A stretch of 64,000 bases of DNA from Variovorax sp. Root318D1 (GTDB lineage Bacteria; Pseudomonadota; Gammaproteobacteria; Burkholderiales; Burkholderiaceae_C): contig NZ_LMCQ01000004.1 in assembly GCF_001424835.1 (NCBI RefSeq), positions 65,707-129,706 on the forward strand. The letters are read 5' to 3'. Positions 1-8,752 of this stretch are shown in pieces; position 1 is the first letter of the stretch, and each line of letters starts with the position of its first letter. Position numbers and translations under genes: made by a program. The notes beneath the pieces are model-generated. The model did no database searches and was not told the DNA's origin. It saw only the letters and a program-made list of their open reading frames with translations.

Positions 1-59
1 TTGCGCGCCGATCAAATACCGCGCTAGGAAACCGTTGTTTTACTTTGGTTGGAATTCTC

Positions 60-76
60 TGGGGTTTGTCCCCCTT
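60..76. other. Short G/C hairpin in the leading 280-bp gap
   Basis: GGGG and CCCC arms separated by TTTGT sit in a small AT-richer patch near the left edge. The first 27 bases could be the tail of a reading frame entering from the left (stop at 25-27), but nothing in it is recognisable. The hairpin could end that upstream transcript. There is no long T-run, so this is only a possibility. Confidence 0.2.
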
Positions 77-143
77 AAGTTTGGAATTTAGCGGCTAAAT
101 TGCGCCCTCGACGACCTCGCGCAGGCCCGCTCGAATGGCAATA

Positions 144-212
144 GTGAACGGCTGAATTCCGCGGCGGATTCAACCGGTCGATGCACGATGGATGGAGGAA
201 GCGGCCGTTCAC
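144..212. repeat. Spaced 9-bp inverted repeat upstream of GNAT gene
   Basis: GTGAACGGC at 144-152 is the exact reverse complement of GCCGTTCAC at 204-212, with 51 bp between them. It lies in the leader of the acetyltransferase gene that starts at 281. It could be a regulatory structure or a chance match; the long spacer makes an operator unlikely. Confidence 0.25.
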
Positions 213-280
213 CGGCGCTGACGCGACACACCGGATGACCCCGCGGGAGCACAATCGCGGAGATGAGTTGAGGCTTAGCG

Positions 281-739
281 ATGACAGAACCTTCAATCAC
301 AGTCCGCGCAGCGTACGAGGGTGATGCTCTCACGGCGGCGGCCTGCATCAACGCTGCTTTCGAGCCGTATGTGGAGCGAATCGGCAAGCCGCCCGCACCG
401 ATGCTCTACGACTATGCAGCACTGGCCGCTGATGGGAAGGTTTGGGTCGCGGAGCTGGGTGGGCAGGTGGTTGGTGTTTTGGTTCAGTACGAGACCGCAG
501 ACGGCTTCTACATCGATACGGTTGCAGCGTCTCCACACACGCACGGTACTGGGGTGGGCCGCGCATTGTTAGAGTTTGCCGAAGGCGAGGCTCGTGGACG
601 AGGCTTCGAGTCCATCTACCTCTGCACTAATTCCAAGATGACGGAGAACCAGGTGCTCTATCCCAAGATTGGTTACGTCGAGTACGACCGCCGAGCCCAG
701 AGCGGCTACGAGCGTGTGTTCTATAGAAAGCGACTTTGA
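281..739 (+). CDS. GNAT family N-acetyltransferase
   Basis: This 152-residue protein spans a single GNAT fold and should transfer an acetyl group from acetyl-CoA to an unknown amine or protein in the cytoplasm. Strand beta4 (IDTVAASPHTHGTG, about residues 80-93) runs into the acetyl-CoA pyrophosphate loop HGTGVGRALLEFAE. The C-terminal half has the usual LCTNSKMTENQVLYPKIGY segment seen in the YhbS/RimI-like branch. The ATG at 281 gives a full-length domain. It stands alone, 240 bp before the next gene. The family is clear and the substrate is not. Confidence 0.85.
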   Translation: MTEPSITVRAAYEGDALTAAACINAAFEPYVERIGKPPAPMLYDYAALAADGKVWVAELGGQVVGVLVQYETADGFYIDTVAASPHTHGTGVGRALLEFAEGEARGRGFESIYLCTNSKMTENQVLYPKIGYVEYDRRAQSGYERVFYRKRL

Positions 740-983
740 GCGGCCTGAAGCGTCGGGCGCAGGAAGCTGGCCTGTCGCCCCGTCGTCGGGTGAACGGGCC
801 TCTCATTCGGGCCAACAACGGACATTCGCGTCGTTGCCCGAAACGCGAAGCACGACAAGCACTTGCGCAGCTGGTCTGCCAGCTTATCGCGCAGCCGGCA
901 GTTTCTCCGGAACGCGCTGCCGCATAGCTTGCGTTGGGCGGCTGAAGATGCTACGGTGGTTTCGCTAGGCTGAGGAGACAAAT

Positions 984-1487
984 ATGGATTCCAAGCGCTC
1001 GACGGTGCTGTTCCTCGCTGCACTCATTGGCATCGGTCTCTTCAGCGCAGATGTCCGCGCCAGTGACCGCATTGTCGGCGTGTGGAAGCCGATCTCCTAC
1101 GTGTCGAGAGACGAGGAAACCGGCGTGGAGACCAAGCCGTGGGGAGAGAAGCCTCAGGGACTCATGATGTACACCGCAGACGGCTACATGGCAGCTGTGG
1201 GCACGGCGGACGGTCGGACGGCGCCAACTGGCGCCGGGGAAAAGCTGACGGAAGAGAGGGCGAAGCTGTTTGCAAGCATGACCGCCTATGCGGGACGATA
1301 TACCGTGGAGTCCGACCGGATCGTGCACCACGTGGAAGTAGCGTGGAATCCTGCATGGGTGGGCACGGATCAAGTGCGGTACGTCAGCTTCGAGGGAGAC
1401 ACGCTTCGCGTACGCACTCCCGTCATCGTCAGTCCGGCCGACGGACGCAGACGCACGGCCACATTTCACTTCCGCAGGGCGAAATGA
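984..1487 (+). CDS. Secreted lipocalin-like domain protein
   Basis: The 167-residue product starts with a Lys/Arg-containing n-region and a hydrophobic stretch (VLFLAALIGIGLFSADVRAS), a probable Sec signal peptide cleaved near residue 27. The rest matches the Lipocalin_5-type domain: IVGVWKPISY after the signal, a GLMMYTADGYMAAV strand pair, then a second half with GRYTVESDRIVHHVE. Such proteins are small beta-barrels that often accompany oxidoreductases, with unknown ligands. RBS-like GAGGAGAC precedes the ATG by about 6 nt. There is no operon partner. The function is unknown beyond the fold. Confidence 0.75.
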   Translation: MDSKRSTVLFLAALIGIGLFSADVRASDRIVGVWKPISYVSRDEETGVETKPWGEKPQGLMMYTADGYMAAVGTADGRTAPTGAGEKLTEERAKLFASMTAYAGRYTVESDRIVHHVEVAWNPAWVGTDQVRYVSFEGDTLRVRTPVIVSPADGRRRTATFHFRRAK

Positions 1488-1508
1488 AGGTGACCATAGC
1501 GACCCGAA

Positions 1509-1652
1509 CTAGGCATGCAGGCGGCCCATCGCCAGCTCCAGCGTCTTCGACTCGCGATACTCTAGCTGGTCGGGCAGCCACTTCGAATAGGTCGAGAACA
1601 CCAGCTTGGTGTCTTCGTGGCCCATGAACATTCGTACGTCGGCTTGGGGGCC
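1509..1652 (-). pseudogene. C-terminal remnant of a tyrosine recombinase/phage integrase
   Basis: Reading the minus strand from a stop at 1653-1655 to TAG at 1509-1511 gives 47 codons ending DQLEYRESKTLELAMGRLHA. The core MFMGHEDTKLVFSTYSKWLP has the GH...(S)TYSKW signature of the last helix of phage-type integrases, where GH precedes the catalytic Tyr by about 9-10 residues (Tyr in STYSKW). No R-K-H-R upstream half is present in any frame on either side, so only the tail survives. The remaining 1653-1874 holds nothing I recognise. It marks an old integration boundary next to the catabolic operon. Confidence 0.7.
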
Positions 1653-1874
1653 CTAAGCGGCTGTACAGCTTTCTCCAAAGCGGACAAATGCTGCGTGTAC
1701 GGAAACCTGCGCCGCCCTTGATTCCCGATCGCCAACCTTGTGAACTGACGAGCCTCAATCGCGAAGGGGTCAGTTCGCCTGCTGGACGCATACCCAATGC
1801 CCCGATGCAGCAAGGGCCACAGGATTCGGATCTACGCGATCCGCCAGGTCCTCGCCAGATAAGAATCTTCGTCG

Positions 1875-2476
1875 TTACTTCCATACCGGTCGCTCTGCCC
1901 CAGCCCCGACTTTTATCGCACGGGTCTCGATACACCACTGTTGAAATGCCGTCATCTGCGCGGTCACGAAATCGCGTGTCGTCGCATCGGTGCAGCGCCC
2001 CTGCGGATCGAATTTCGAGAACGCGCGACCGATAAAAATCTCAGGCTTCGTCAAGACTAGGGCATCGAGGAACAGCAGGATCTTGCGCAATTCGTATTGC
2101 ACACGTGCGCCCCCTAGAGGGCCGGTCGCGGCAGACAAAATTGCGACTGGCTTCCGCCGGAAGGGCTGGTCTTCCGCGCGCGACACCCAGTCGAGGGTGT
2201 TCTTCAGCATTCCCGGTACCGAGAAGTTGTATTTGGGCGTGGCGATCAGCACCGCATCGGCGCTGCGGATGCGCGTCACGAGCGACGCAACGTCATCGGG
2301 CATGCTGGGTGCTAGGAGATCCGCGTCGAAGGCCGGGAGCGCTCGCCAATCGAGCACTTCCATCGTCAGTCCGCCGGCATGCAATCGCCGGCAAGCCCAA
2401 GCGCCATGGCGTTGTACGAAGCGCTTCGCTGGCTCCCGCACAGCCCTACGACTCGGATGCGAGCGGTGGCGCTCAT
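1875..2476 (-). pseudogene. NADPH-dependent FMN reductase, frameshifted
   Basis: The body (about 163 residues) is a flavodoxin-like FMN reductase: VLIATPKYNFSVPGMLKNTL is the classical FMN-loop motif, followed by KPVAILSAATGPLGGARVQ. The true N-terminus lies in another frame. ATG at 2476 overlaps the upstream stop (ATGA) and encodes RIRVVGLCGSQRSASYN, the phosphate-binding first strand and loop, but that frame stops at 2366-2368. Joining the two needs one missing base near 2366-2400 and would give about 199 residues, normal for the family. It is the last gene of the long operon and would supply reduced FMN or reduce quinones. It is either decayed or a sequencing error. Confidence 0.75.
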
Positions 2477-3447
2477 TGCGGCTGAATTCCGGCCTTGGCG
2501 ACCACAGAGCGCCAGCGTTCGATCTCCTGCTTGACCATGCCGGTCATCTGAACCGACGACGACGGCGCAGACTCGCTCCCCAGGTTAAACAGCGTGGTCT
2601 TTACAGGTGAGGCTTCCGCCGCCGTCCTGACCGCCTTGTTGAGCAGATCGACGATCTCCTGTGGGGTGCCGGCTGCGGCCGCGAGACCCAGCCATGAACG
2701 GACCTCGAAGTCCTTCAGCACAGCCGATACAGGCGGGACCCCGGGCATCGACGGCCAAGCCTGCGCACTGGTGACGGCGAGCGCGCGCAACCGGCCCGAC
2801 TTGATGTGCGGCGAGGCGACGGTAAGCGTATCGGCCAGCACGTCCACGTCGCCAGCGATCACGGCCTGAACGGGCGCCCCGCCGCCACGATAGGGCACGT
2901 GCAGCAACTTGACGTTGGCAGTTACGCCGAGCAGTTCGCCCACCATGTGCTGCGTGGAGCCGACGCCGACGGAGGTGAAGGTCACCTCTTCGGGTTTCTT
3001 CCGCGCGAGCGCGAGCAGTTCTTGCAGGTTCTGCGCAGGATGCTCCGCGCGCACCGCGATCACGAAGGGAAAGCTCGTCACGGTGGAAATGAACGAGAAA
3101 TCCCGCACCGCGTCGAAGGGGAGCGACTTGCGAAGCGCGGCCGATACGGTGTGCGCACCGGTCAGCATGACGAGGTTGTAGCCGTCCGGCTTCGACTTGG
3201 CCACGTAGTCGCTTGCGATGGTACCGCCCGCGCCGCTCTTGATGTCGACCACCACGGGCTGCTTGAGCACGTCCTGCATCTTCTGCGCGAAGAGACGGGA
3301 CACCACGTCCGCATTGCCGCCCGCACCGAAGCCGTGCGTCAGCTGGAGGGCGCGCGAGGGGTACCTGTCATGTTGAGCGAGTGCCGTGGGCACCAGCAAG
3401 CTTCCAGCCGCGCCGGCCATGAAGCTGCGTCTGCTGATCTGAACCAT
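2473..3447 (-). CDS. Bug/TctC-family periplasmic solute receptor
   Basis: The 324-residue protein has a twin-arginine-like leader (SRRSFMAGAAGSLLVPTALA, residues 5-24) and a Bug fold: YPSRALQLTHGFGAGGNADV at the first strand, QPVVVDIKSGAGGTIASDYV in the ligand loop, and LLHVPYRGGGAPVQAVIAGD before the hinge. Bug proteins bind carboxylates in the periplasm and deliver them to TctAB permeases. No tctA or tctB is present here, so it must use distant membrane partners or act as a sensor. It sits 21 bp after the homogentisate dioxygenase gene and overlaps the FMN reductase start by 4 nt. Confidence 0.9.
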   Translation of the reverse strand: MVQISRRSFMAGAAGSLLVPTALAQHDRYPSRALQLTHGFGAGGNADVVSRLFAQKMQDVLKQPVVVDIKSGAGGTIASDYVAKSKPDGYNLVMLTGAHTVSAALRKSLPFDAVRDFSFISTVTSFPFVIAVRAEHPAQNLQELLALARKKPEEVTFTSVGVGSTQHMVGELLGVTANVKLLHVPYRGGGAPVQAVIAGDVDVLADTLTVASPHIKSGRLRALAVTSAQAWPSMPGVPPVSAVLKDFEVRSWLGLAAAAGTPQEIVDLLNKAVRTAAEASPVKTTLFNLGSESAPSSSVQMTGMVKQEIERWRSVVAKAGIQPQ

Positions 3448-3468
3448 GTCTGTCTCCTTTTTGCTGAC

Positions 3469-4788
3469 TTACCGATGGCCGGGCATGAAGCCCTGCCAGA
3501 CAGCGTCGTAGCCGGCCTGCAGGTTGTCGGCGGCTAGGGCCTGGGCAGTGGGCCTGAAGACATGCCGGCTTTCGAACATGAAGGCCAGCGTGTCCCGGAT
3601 CCGGTGGGGGGCGAGCTCCGCGGCGCTTGCTTTCTCGAACGTCGCGGCATCGGGACCGTGCGGCAGCATGCAGTTGTGCAGGCTCATGCCGCCAGGGACG
3701 AAACCCTCGGCCTTGGCGTCGTATACGCCGCGGACCAGCCCCATGAGCTCGCTCATGACGTTGCGATGGAACCAGGGCGGACGGAAGGTGTCCTCGGCCA
3801 CGAGCCAGCGCGGCGGGAAGATCACGAAGTCGCAGTTCGCCACGCCCGGGGTGTCGGTGCCGGAGGTGAGTACGGTGAAGATCGACGGGTCGGGATGATC
3901 GAAGCTGATGGTGCCGATCGCCATGAACCGCGCCAAGTCGTACTTGCAGGGCGTGAGGTTGCCATGCCATGCCACGACGTCGAGGGGCGAGTGCGGCTGG
4001 CCGCCTTCCCAAAGATGGCCCAGGAACTTGTTGACGATGCGCACCGGACCCGTGTCGGCTTCGAAGGCCGCAACCGGCGCAAGGAAGTCCCGGGCGTTGG
4101 CCAGGCCGTTCGAGCCGATCGGGCCGAGCTCTGGTAGCCGGAACGGCGCGCCATAGTTCTCGCAGACATAACCGCGCGCATCGCCCTCGGGCAATTCGAC
4201 CCTGAATCGCATGCCGCGGGGCACGAGCGCAATTTCGCCCGGCTGCACATGCAGCTTTCCGAGCTCCGTGTGCAGCAGCAGCGCACCCGCCTGCGGAACG
4301 ATCAGCAGTTCGCCGTCCGAGTCCATGAAGTAGCGCTTTTCCATCGAGCGATTGGCGAGGTAGACATGCACCGCGCAGCCGGTCTGCGCATGCGCATCGC
4401 CATTGCCTGCGATGGTGACCATGCCATCGACGAAATCGGCCGCTCCGCCGGACATCGGCTACGGATCCCAGCGCAGGCGGTTCGCCGGCGTCTCGGCCTC
4501 GTTGAACGGGCCGCTGCGCCAGCGTCCGTCGTCGATCCGCACGAAGGCGTCGTGCATTGCGCTGGGCTGCATGCGGTACATCCAGGTCCGCCGGTTGTGT
4601 TCGCGGGGGGCCGTGAACGCTGCCCCCGACAGCAGCTCCGCGTACAACCCCAGAGGCGCCTGCTGCGGCGAGTTGCGCCCCACCGGCAGCGCGCCCGGGC
4701 GGGCCTCGCTCGCGAACTGGTTCCCGAAGCCGCTCTGGTAGGCCATTGCGGCAGGTTCGTTGCGCGCCATCGGGGTGTCTTCCTGCAT
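3469..4788 (-). pseudogene. hmgA: Homogentisate 1,2-dioxygenase, interrupted by an in-frame amber codon
   Basis: The family is unmistakable: [20 protein letters not shown] at the N-terminus, then [19 protein letters not shown], and the iron site in the C-terminal half with His and Glu in [11 protein letters not shown] and His in [15 protein letters not shown]. It should open the homogentisate ring to maleylacetoacetate. TAG at 4459-4461 cuts the frame right after NRLRWDP; the same frame resumes with [20 protein letters not shown], so a single substitution (for example TTG to TAG) explains it. The ATG at 4453-4455 could restart a 328-residue C-terminal piece. The start at 4788 follows the NIPSNAP stop; ATG 4809 or 4770 are alternatives. 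Confidence 0.85.
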
Positions 4789-4796
4789 GGTGCGGG

Positions 4797-5120
4797 TCAC
4801 TGTTGCCATTGCGGCGCGAAGAAATCGGCTGGCACGAGGATGCGCGACTCCTGGTTCTGCAGCAGCGGCAGCATCTTCGCGGCATACGCCTTGAAGCCCG
4901 GGTCCGCCATCAGCGCATGGCGCCGGTGCGTGCGCTCGTTCAGGTCCTCGTAGGCCCACATGTGGACGATCTGGCTCAGCGTGCCAGTCTCGGACCGGTA
5001 GTAGCCCACCATGCGGCCGAGGATGCGCTTCTGGATCTCCAGTCCTTCGGCTTCATAGAGCGCGAGGTAGTCGCGCCATTTGCCGGGATGGGTCGTATAG
5101 GTTCTCTGTTCGACGATCAT
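4797..5120 (-). CDS. NIPSNAP family protein
   Basis: The 107-residue protein opens [20 protein letters not shown], the typical NIPSNAP start (E-x-R-x-Y), and continues with [20 protein letters not shown], giving one ferredoxin-like (dimeric alpha/beta barrel) domain. The biochemical role of the family is not settled. Members commonly sit inside aromatic and terpenoid degradation operons, and some related folds are isomerases or small monooxygenases. Its place between fumarylacetoacetase and homogentisate dioxygenase, where a maleylacetoacetate isomerase would be expected, is suggestive but proves nothing. Confidence 0.85.
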   Translation of the reverse strand: MIVEQRTYTTHPGKWRDYLALYEAEGLEIQKRILGRMVGYYRSETGTLSQIVHMWAYEDLNERTHRRHALMADPGFKAYAAKMLPLLQNQESRILVPADFFAPQWQQ

Positions 5121-5138
5121 GCCTTGTTCTCCTGTGGA

Positions 5139-6464
5139 TCAATTCCTTGCGGCACGCACGATGCCGCTGCACTGCCCGAAGCCGATGCCCACGTGGCCCG
5201 GCGATTCGCAGCGGCCGCTGAGGATCACTTCGTCGCCATCCGCCAGGAAGGTGCGCCGCTCGCCGCCGGGCAGCGTGAGCGGCCGGCTGCCGCCCGATGT
5301 GATCTCGAGCAGGCTGCCGAGTGCCTCGGCGCTCTCGCCCGACACGGTGCCGGAGCCCAGCAGGTCGCCGGTGTCGAGCGCGCTGCTGTTGCTCGTGTGG
5401 TGCGCCAGCATCTGGGCGACCGTCCAGTAGAGAAGGCTGGCGTCGGAGCGCGACAGCCGCATCGGCGGCAGGCCGCCAGCGGCCATCCGCTCGCTGCGAA
5501 GGTGCGCGTCGAGCACGATGCGAAGCCCCCCGTGGCGCTGGTCGGCGTCGTCCCACAGGTAGGGAAGAGGCGCCGGATCGCCCGCGGGCCGGACCGCTGC
5601 CGGCACGCGAAAGGGCGCCAGCGCCTCGGCCGTGACCACCCAGGGCGACACCGTCGTCGCGAAGCTCTTCGCGAGAAACGGTCCCAGGGGCTGGTATTCC
5701 CAGCCCTGGATGTCGCGCGCCGACCAGTCGTTGAGCAGCGAGAAGCCGAACACGTGCTGCCATGCATCACCGACCGCGATGGGCCGTCCCTGCGTGGACG
5801 CAGCGCCGACATAGACGCCGAGCTCCACCTCGTGGTCGAGCCTTTGGGCCGGTGCGAAGCGCGGCGCCGCATCGTTCGGCCCCTTGAGCTGGCCGAAGGG
5901 GCGCTGCACCGGCGCGCCGCTGACTCGCACGCTGTTGGCCCGGCCGTTGTAGGCGATGGGCACATGCTTGTAGTTGGGCAGCAGCGGCATGTCGGGGCGG
6001 AACAGGCGGCCCGCATTTGTCGCATGGTGGATCGACGCGAAGAAATCGGTGAAGCCGCCGACCTTCACCGGCATCAGCAGTTGCACCTCGTCCAGGCCCA
6101 ACAGCGCGCGGCTGGCGGCGTCACGATTGGGCCCGGAGCCGGCGCGCTCGGCCAGCAGTTGCGACAGACCTGTGCGCAAGGCTGAAGCGGCCGATGCGCC
6201 CAGCGCCATCAGGTCGTTCAGCGCCGGGGCGCAGCACGCAAGCGCGGCCGCCCTGGCGAGTCCGTCGAGTTGCTGCGCACAAGCGCCGACGTCGAGGATG
6301 CGATCGCCAATGCCTACGCCGCAACGCGGCGGCCCGTTGTCGTCCAATGGCCGGAACACGGCGAAGGGAAGATTCTGGATCGGAAACTCGGCACCGGCCG
6401 CATTGGCCGAGGCGACCCAGCTGCGCAGGGCGGGGTCGTGGGTGGCATTCAGCATCGGATTCAC
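5139..6464 (-). CDS. fahA: Fumarylacetoacetase
   Basis: This 441-residue enzyme hydrolyses fumarylacetoacetate to fumarate and acetoacetate, the last step of homogentisate breakdown. The N-terminal SH3-like domain carries FPIQNLPFAVFR. The C-terminal hydrolase domain has the metal ligands in FFASIHHATNAG, the E-x-E pair in LDHEVELGVYVG and the Asp in LLNDWSARDIQGWEYQPLGP. The frame opens with GTG at 6462-6464, overlapping the upstream SDR stop as GTGA; ATG at 6455 is the alternative. No glutathione-type maleylacetoacetate isomerase (maiA) is found nearby, so isomerisation must be supplied elsewhere or by a non-homologous protein. Confidence 0.93.
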   Translation of the reverse strand: MNPMLNATHDPALRSWVASANAAGAEFPIQNLPFAVFRPLDDNGPPRCGVGIGDRILDVGACAQQLDGLARAAALACCAPALNDLMALGASAASALRTGLSQLLAERAGSGPNRDAASRALLGLDEVQLLMPVKVGGFTDFFASIHHATNAGRLFRPDMPLLPNYKHVPIAYNGRANSVRVSGAPVQRPFGQLKGPNDAAPRFAPAQRLDHEVELGVYVGAASTQGRPIAVGDAWQHVFGFSLLNDWSARDIQGWEYQPLGPFLAKSFATTVSPWVVTAEALAPFRVPAAVRPAGDPAPLPYLWDDADQRHGGLRIVLDAHLRSERMAAGGLPPMRLSRSDASLLYWTVAQMLAHHTSNSSALDTGDLLGSGTVSGESAEALGSLLEITSGGSRPLTLPGGERRTFLADGDEVILSGRCESPGHVGIGFGQCSGIVRAARN

Positions 6465-7228
6465 AGGCTGTGCCCTCCGTCAATCACGATGCGCGTGCCC
6501 GTGGCGGTGCGCAAGTGCGTCACGCAGGCCAGCACCGAGAGCGCGACGTCCTCCGGTGTGACGATGCGCCCCAGCGGCGTGGCCGCAGCCTTCATCTCCA
6601 GCTCCTCGCGGTTGCGCCCCTGGACGAAATCGGTGTCGACCGAGGCCGGCGACACGCTGAGAAAGCGCACGGCCGGGCCGAAGGCGCGCGCCAGCGACAC
6701 CGTCATCGTGTCCAGCGCCGACTTGGCCGCGCAGTAGGCGATGTTGCTGCCCAGGCCCGTGAAGGCCGAGACCGACGACACGTTCACCACGGTGGCGGCA
6801 CCCGAGGCGCGCAGCAGGGGCATCAGCGCGCGGATGATCGAGAACGGCCCGCCCGCATTGGCCAGCAGAATCTCGTTAAAGAGCTCGGGCGTCAGGGCTT
6901 CGAGCCTGGCGTGCGGAATGCGCTGGGTGAAGCCGGCCGAGTTCACGAGGATGTCGATGCGGCCGTATGCGGCCCGCAGCGAATCCGCCAGCGCCGCATG
7001 CGCGCCACTGTCGGCCAGCGGCATGTGCAAGGTCCGGTGCCCACCGCCGGGAAGCTCGTTGCGCAGCAGCTCGGCGCGTTGTTCGCCCTGGTTGAAGCCG
7101 ATGACCACCGCCGCACCCGATGCGGCCAGCAATCGGACAGTGGCGGCACCGATGCCGCTGCTGCCGCCGGTGACGACGGCGACCTTGCCGTTCAGCGCAT
7201 CGGATGCGCCGGGCTGTGAAAGAGTCAT
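6461..7228 (-). CDS. SDR family oxidoreductase
   Basis: A 255-residue classical short-chain dehydrogenase. The cofactor loop is VVTGGSSGIGAATVRLLA, the NAG motif appears as LANAGGPFS, and the catalytic Ser and Tyr-x3-Lys are in NVSSVSAFTGLG and AYCAAKSALD. The C-terminus ATGTRIVIDGGHSL is standard. NAD(P)-dependent oxidation of an alcohol or reduction of a ketone is expected, with the substrate unknown. ATG 7228 is chosen because it gives the usual short lead before the first strand. It lies 25 bp after the aldehyde dehydrogenase gene and overlaps the fahA start. Confidence 0.88.
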   Translation of the reverse strand: MTLSQPGASDALNGKVAVVTGGSSGIGAATVRLLAASGAAVVIGFNQGEQRAELLRNELPGGGHRTLHMPLADSGAHAALADSLRAAYGRIDILVNSAGFTQRIPHARLEALTPELFNEILLANAGGPFSIIRALMPLLRASGAATVVNVSSVSAFTGLGSNIAYCAAKSALDTMTVSLARAFGPAVRFLSVSPASVDTDFVQGRNREELEMKAAATPLGRIVTPEDVALSVLACVTHLRTATGTRIVIDGGHSL

Positions 7229-7253
7229 GATGGTTCGCAGTAGGAAATGAGGG

Positions 7254-8750
7254 TCAGGCGTAGCGGACCAACACGGACTTGGTCTCCAGGAACGACACGA
7301 ACGATTCCTCGCCCAGGTCGCGCCCATAGCCCGACGCGCCCCGGCCGCCTTCCGGCAGCCCCGGCCAGGGCATCGGTTCGGTGTTGACGGCCACCTTGCC
7401 CGAGCGGATGCGCGGCACCACCGAGTGCATCGTCGCGAGGTCGCGCGTCCACAGGCAGGCAGAGAGGCCATAGTCCGTGTCGTTGGCCATGTGCACGGCC
7501 TCGTCCACGCTGTCGAACGGCGTGACCGTGATGACCGGGCCGAACAGCTCTTCGCGCACGATGGCCGCGGCCTGGTCTGCCACCGCGACCACAGTGGGGC
7601 GCACATAGAAGCCCGCGGAATCGATGCGCGGGTTGGCGGTCAGCAGTTCGGCGCCGGCGCGTTGGGCGGCGTCCAGGTGCCCGAGCACATGCTGCTGCTG
7701 GCGGGCGTTCACCAGCGGCCCGAGTTCGGTATCGGGTGCCAGGCCGGGGCCGAGCCGCATCGCGTCGGCGTGCCGCGCCAGCCGGTCGATGGCTTCTTCG
7801 TAGATGCGCCGGTCCACGTACAGCCGCGACCCCGCCACGCACACCTGTCCGGAGTTGAGGTAGATGCTGCCGGCAATGCCCGGGATGGCCTGGTCCAGGT
7901 CGGCGTCCGCAAACAGGATCTGCGGCGACTTGCCGCCCAGTTCGAGCGTGGCCTTGGTGACGTTGCGCGCTGCGGCCTGCGCCACTTGGATGCCGGTGCG
8001 GGTCGAGCCGGTGAAGGTGATCTTGTCCAGCCCCGGATGCGCCGCGAGCGCTGCGCCGGCCTCGGGGCCAGTGCCGGTGACCACATTGACCACACCCGCT
8101 GGGAAGCCAGCCTCGCGTACGAGCCCTGCGAGGTACAGCACGCTCAGCGAGGCTTCCTCGGACGGTTTGAGCACCACGGTACAGCCCGCCGCGAGCGCGG
8201 GTGCGAGCTTCCACACCGACATCATTAGCGGCACGTTCCAAGGGATGATTGCGCCGACCACGCCCAGCGCTTCTTTCTGCGTGTAGCCGAAGAAGGCCGA
8301 GCCCGGGATCGGCACGCCGACCTGGACGGTGCGGCCGTTCGCGCGGCCCGCGAACCCGGCCATGTAGCGCAGCACGCCGATCGCGCCACCGACGTTCAAG
8401 TCGCGCGCCATCCAGATCGGCATGCCGACATCGAGCACCTCCAGTTCGGCCAGCGTCTGGCAGTCGCGTTCGATCAGGTCGGCGAGCCGGCGCAGCATGG
8501 CTTCCCGCTCGGCGCCCTGCATACGTGGCCACGGACCCGTCTCGAAGGCGGCGCGCGCGGCGCGCACGGCCGCATCGACCTGTGCCGCACCGGCGGCCGC
8601 GATGCGGGAGACTGGCATCGCACTGCTTGGATCCACCGCCGGCAGGCTGTTTGCGACCGACTGCCATTCGCCGCCGATGAAGACGCGCGGCGCGTGGTCG
8701 AGTGCGGCACGGGCGGCTGCGCCCAGCAGCCCCAGGTTGTTCTGAAGCAT
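7254..8750 (-). CDS. Aldehyde dehydrogenase (NAD(P)+)
   Basis: A full-length 498-residue ALDH. The oxyanion Asn lies in GAIIPWNVPLMMSVWKLAP, the cofactor Lys in GCTVVLKPSEEASLS, the general base Glu in LELGGKSPQILFAD and the catalytic Cys in NSGQVCVAGSRLYV. It should oxidise an aldehyde to the acid, most simply the aldehyde made by the GMC oxidoreductase whose gene ends 2 bp upstream. Aromatic or phenylacetaldehyde-type substrates fit the homogentisate-pathway neighbours, but this is inference. Confidence 0.93.
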   Translation of the reverse strand: MLQNNLGLLGAAARAALDHAPRVFIGGEWQSVANSLPAVDPSSAMPVSRIAAAGAAQVDAAVRAARAAFETGPWPRMQGAEREAMLRRLADLIERDCQTLAELEVLDVGMPIWMARDLNVGGAIGVLRYMAGFAGRANGRTVQVGVPIPGSAFFGYTQKEALGVVGAIIPWNVPLMMSVWKLAPALAAGCTVVLKPSEEASLSVLYLAGLVREAGFPAGVVNVVTGTGPEAGAALAAHPGLDKITFTGSTRTGIQVAQAAARNVTKATLELGGKSPQILFADADLDQAIPGIAGSIYLNSGQVCVAGSRLYVDRRIYEEAIDRLARHADAMRLGPGLAPDTELGPLVNARQQQHVLGHLDAAQRAGAELLTANPRIDSAGFYVRPTVVAVADQAAAIVREELFGPVITVTPFDSVDEAVHMANDTDYGLSACLWTRDLATMHSVVPRIRSGKVAVNTEPMPWPGLPEGGRGASGYGRDLGEESFVSFLETKSVLVRYA

Positions 8751-8752
8751 GC

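Noticed and set aside
740-983. Possible integron attC site after the GNAT gene (GTTGGGC at about 932)
   Set aside because: GTTGGGC fits the GTTRRRY core, but no matching RYYYAAC partner or internal L-box pair lies at the right distance, so a gene cassette is not supported.
5053-5763. Long open frames overlapping fahA and livG in other frames
   Set aside because: Arg/Pro/Ala-rich products without family motifs; they mirror the high G+C of the real genes on the same strand.
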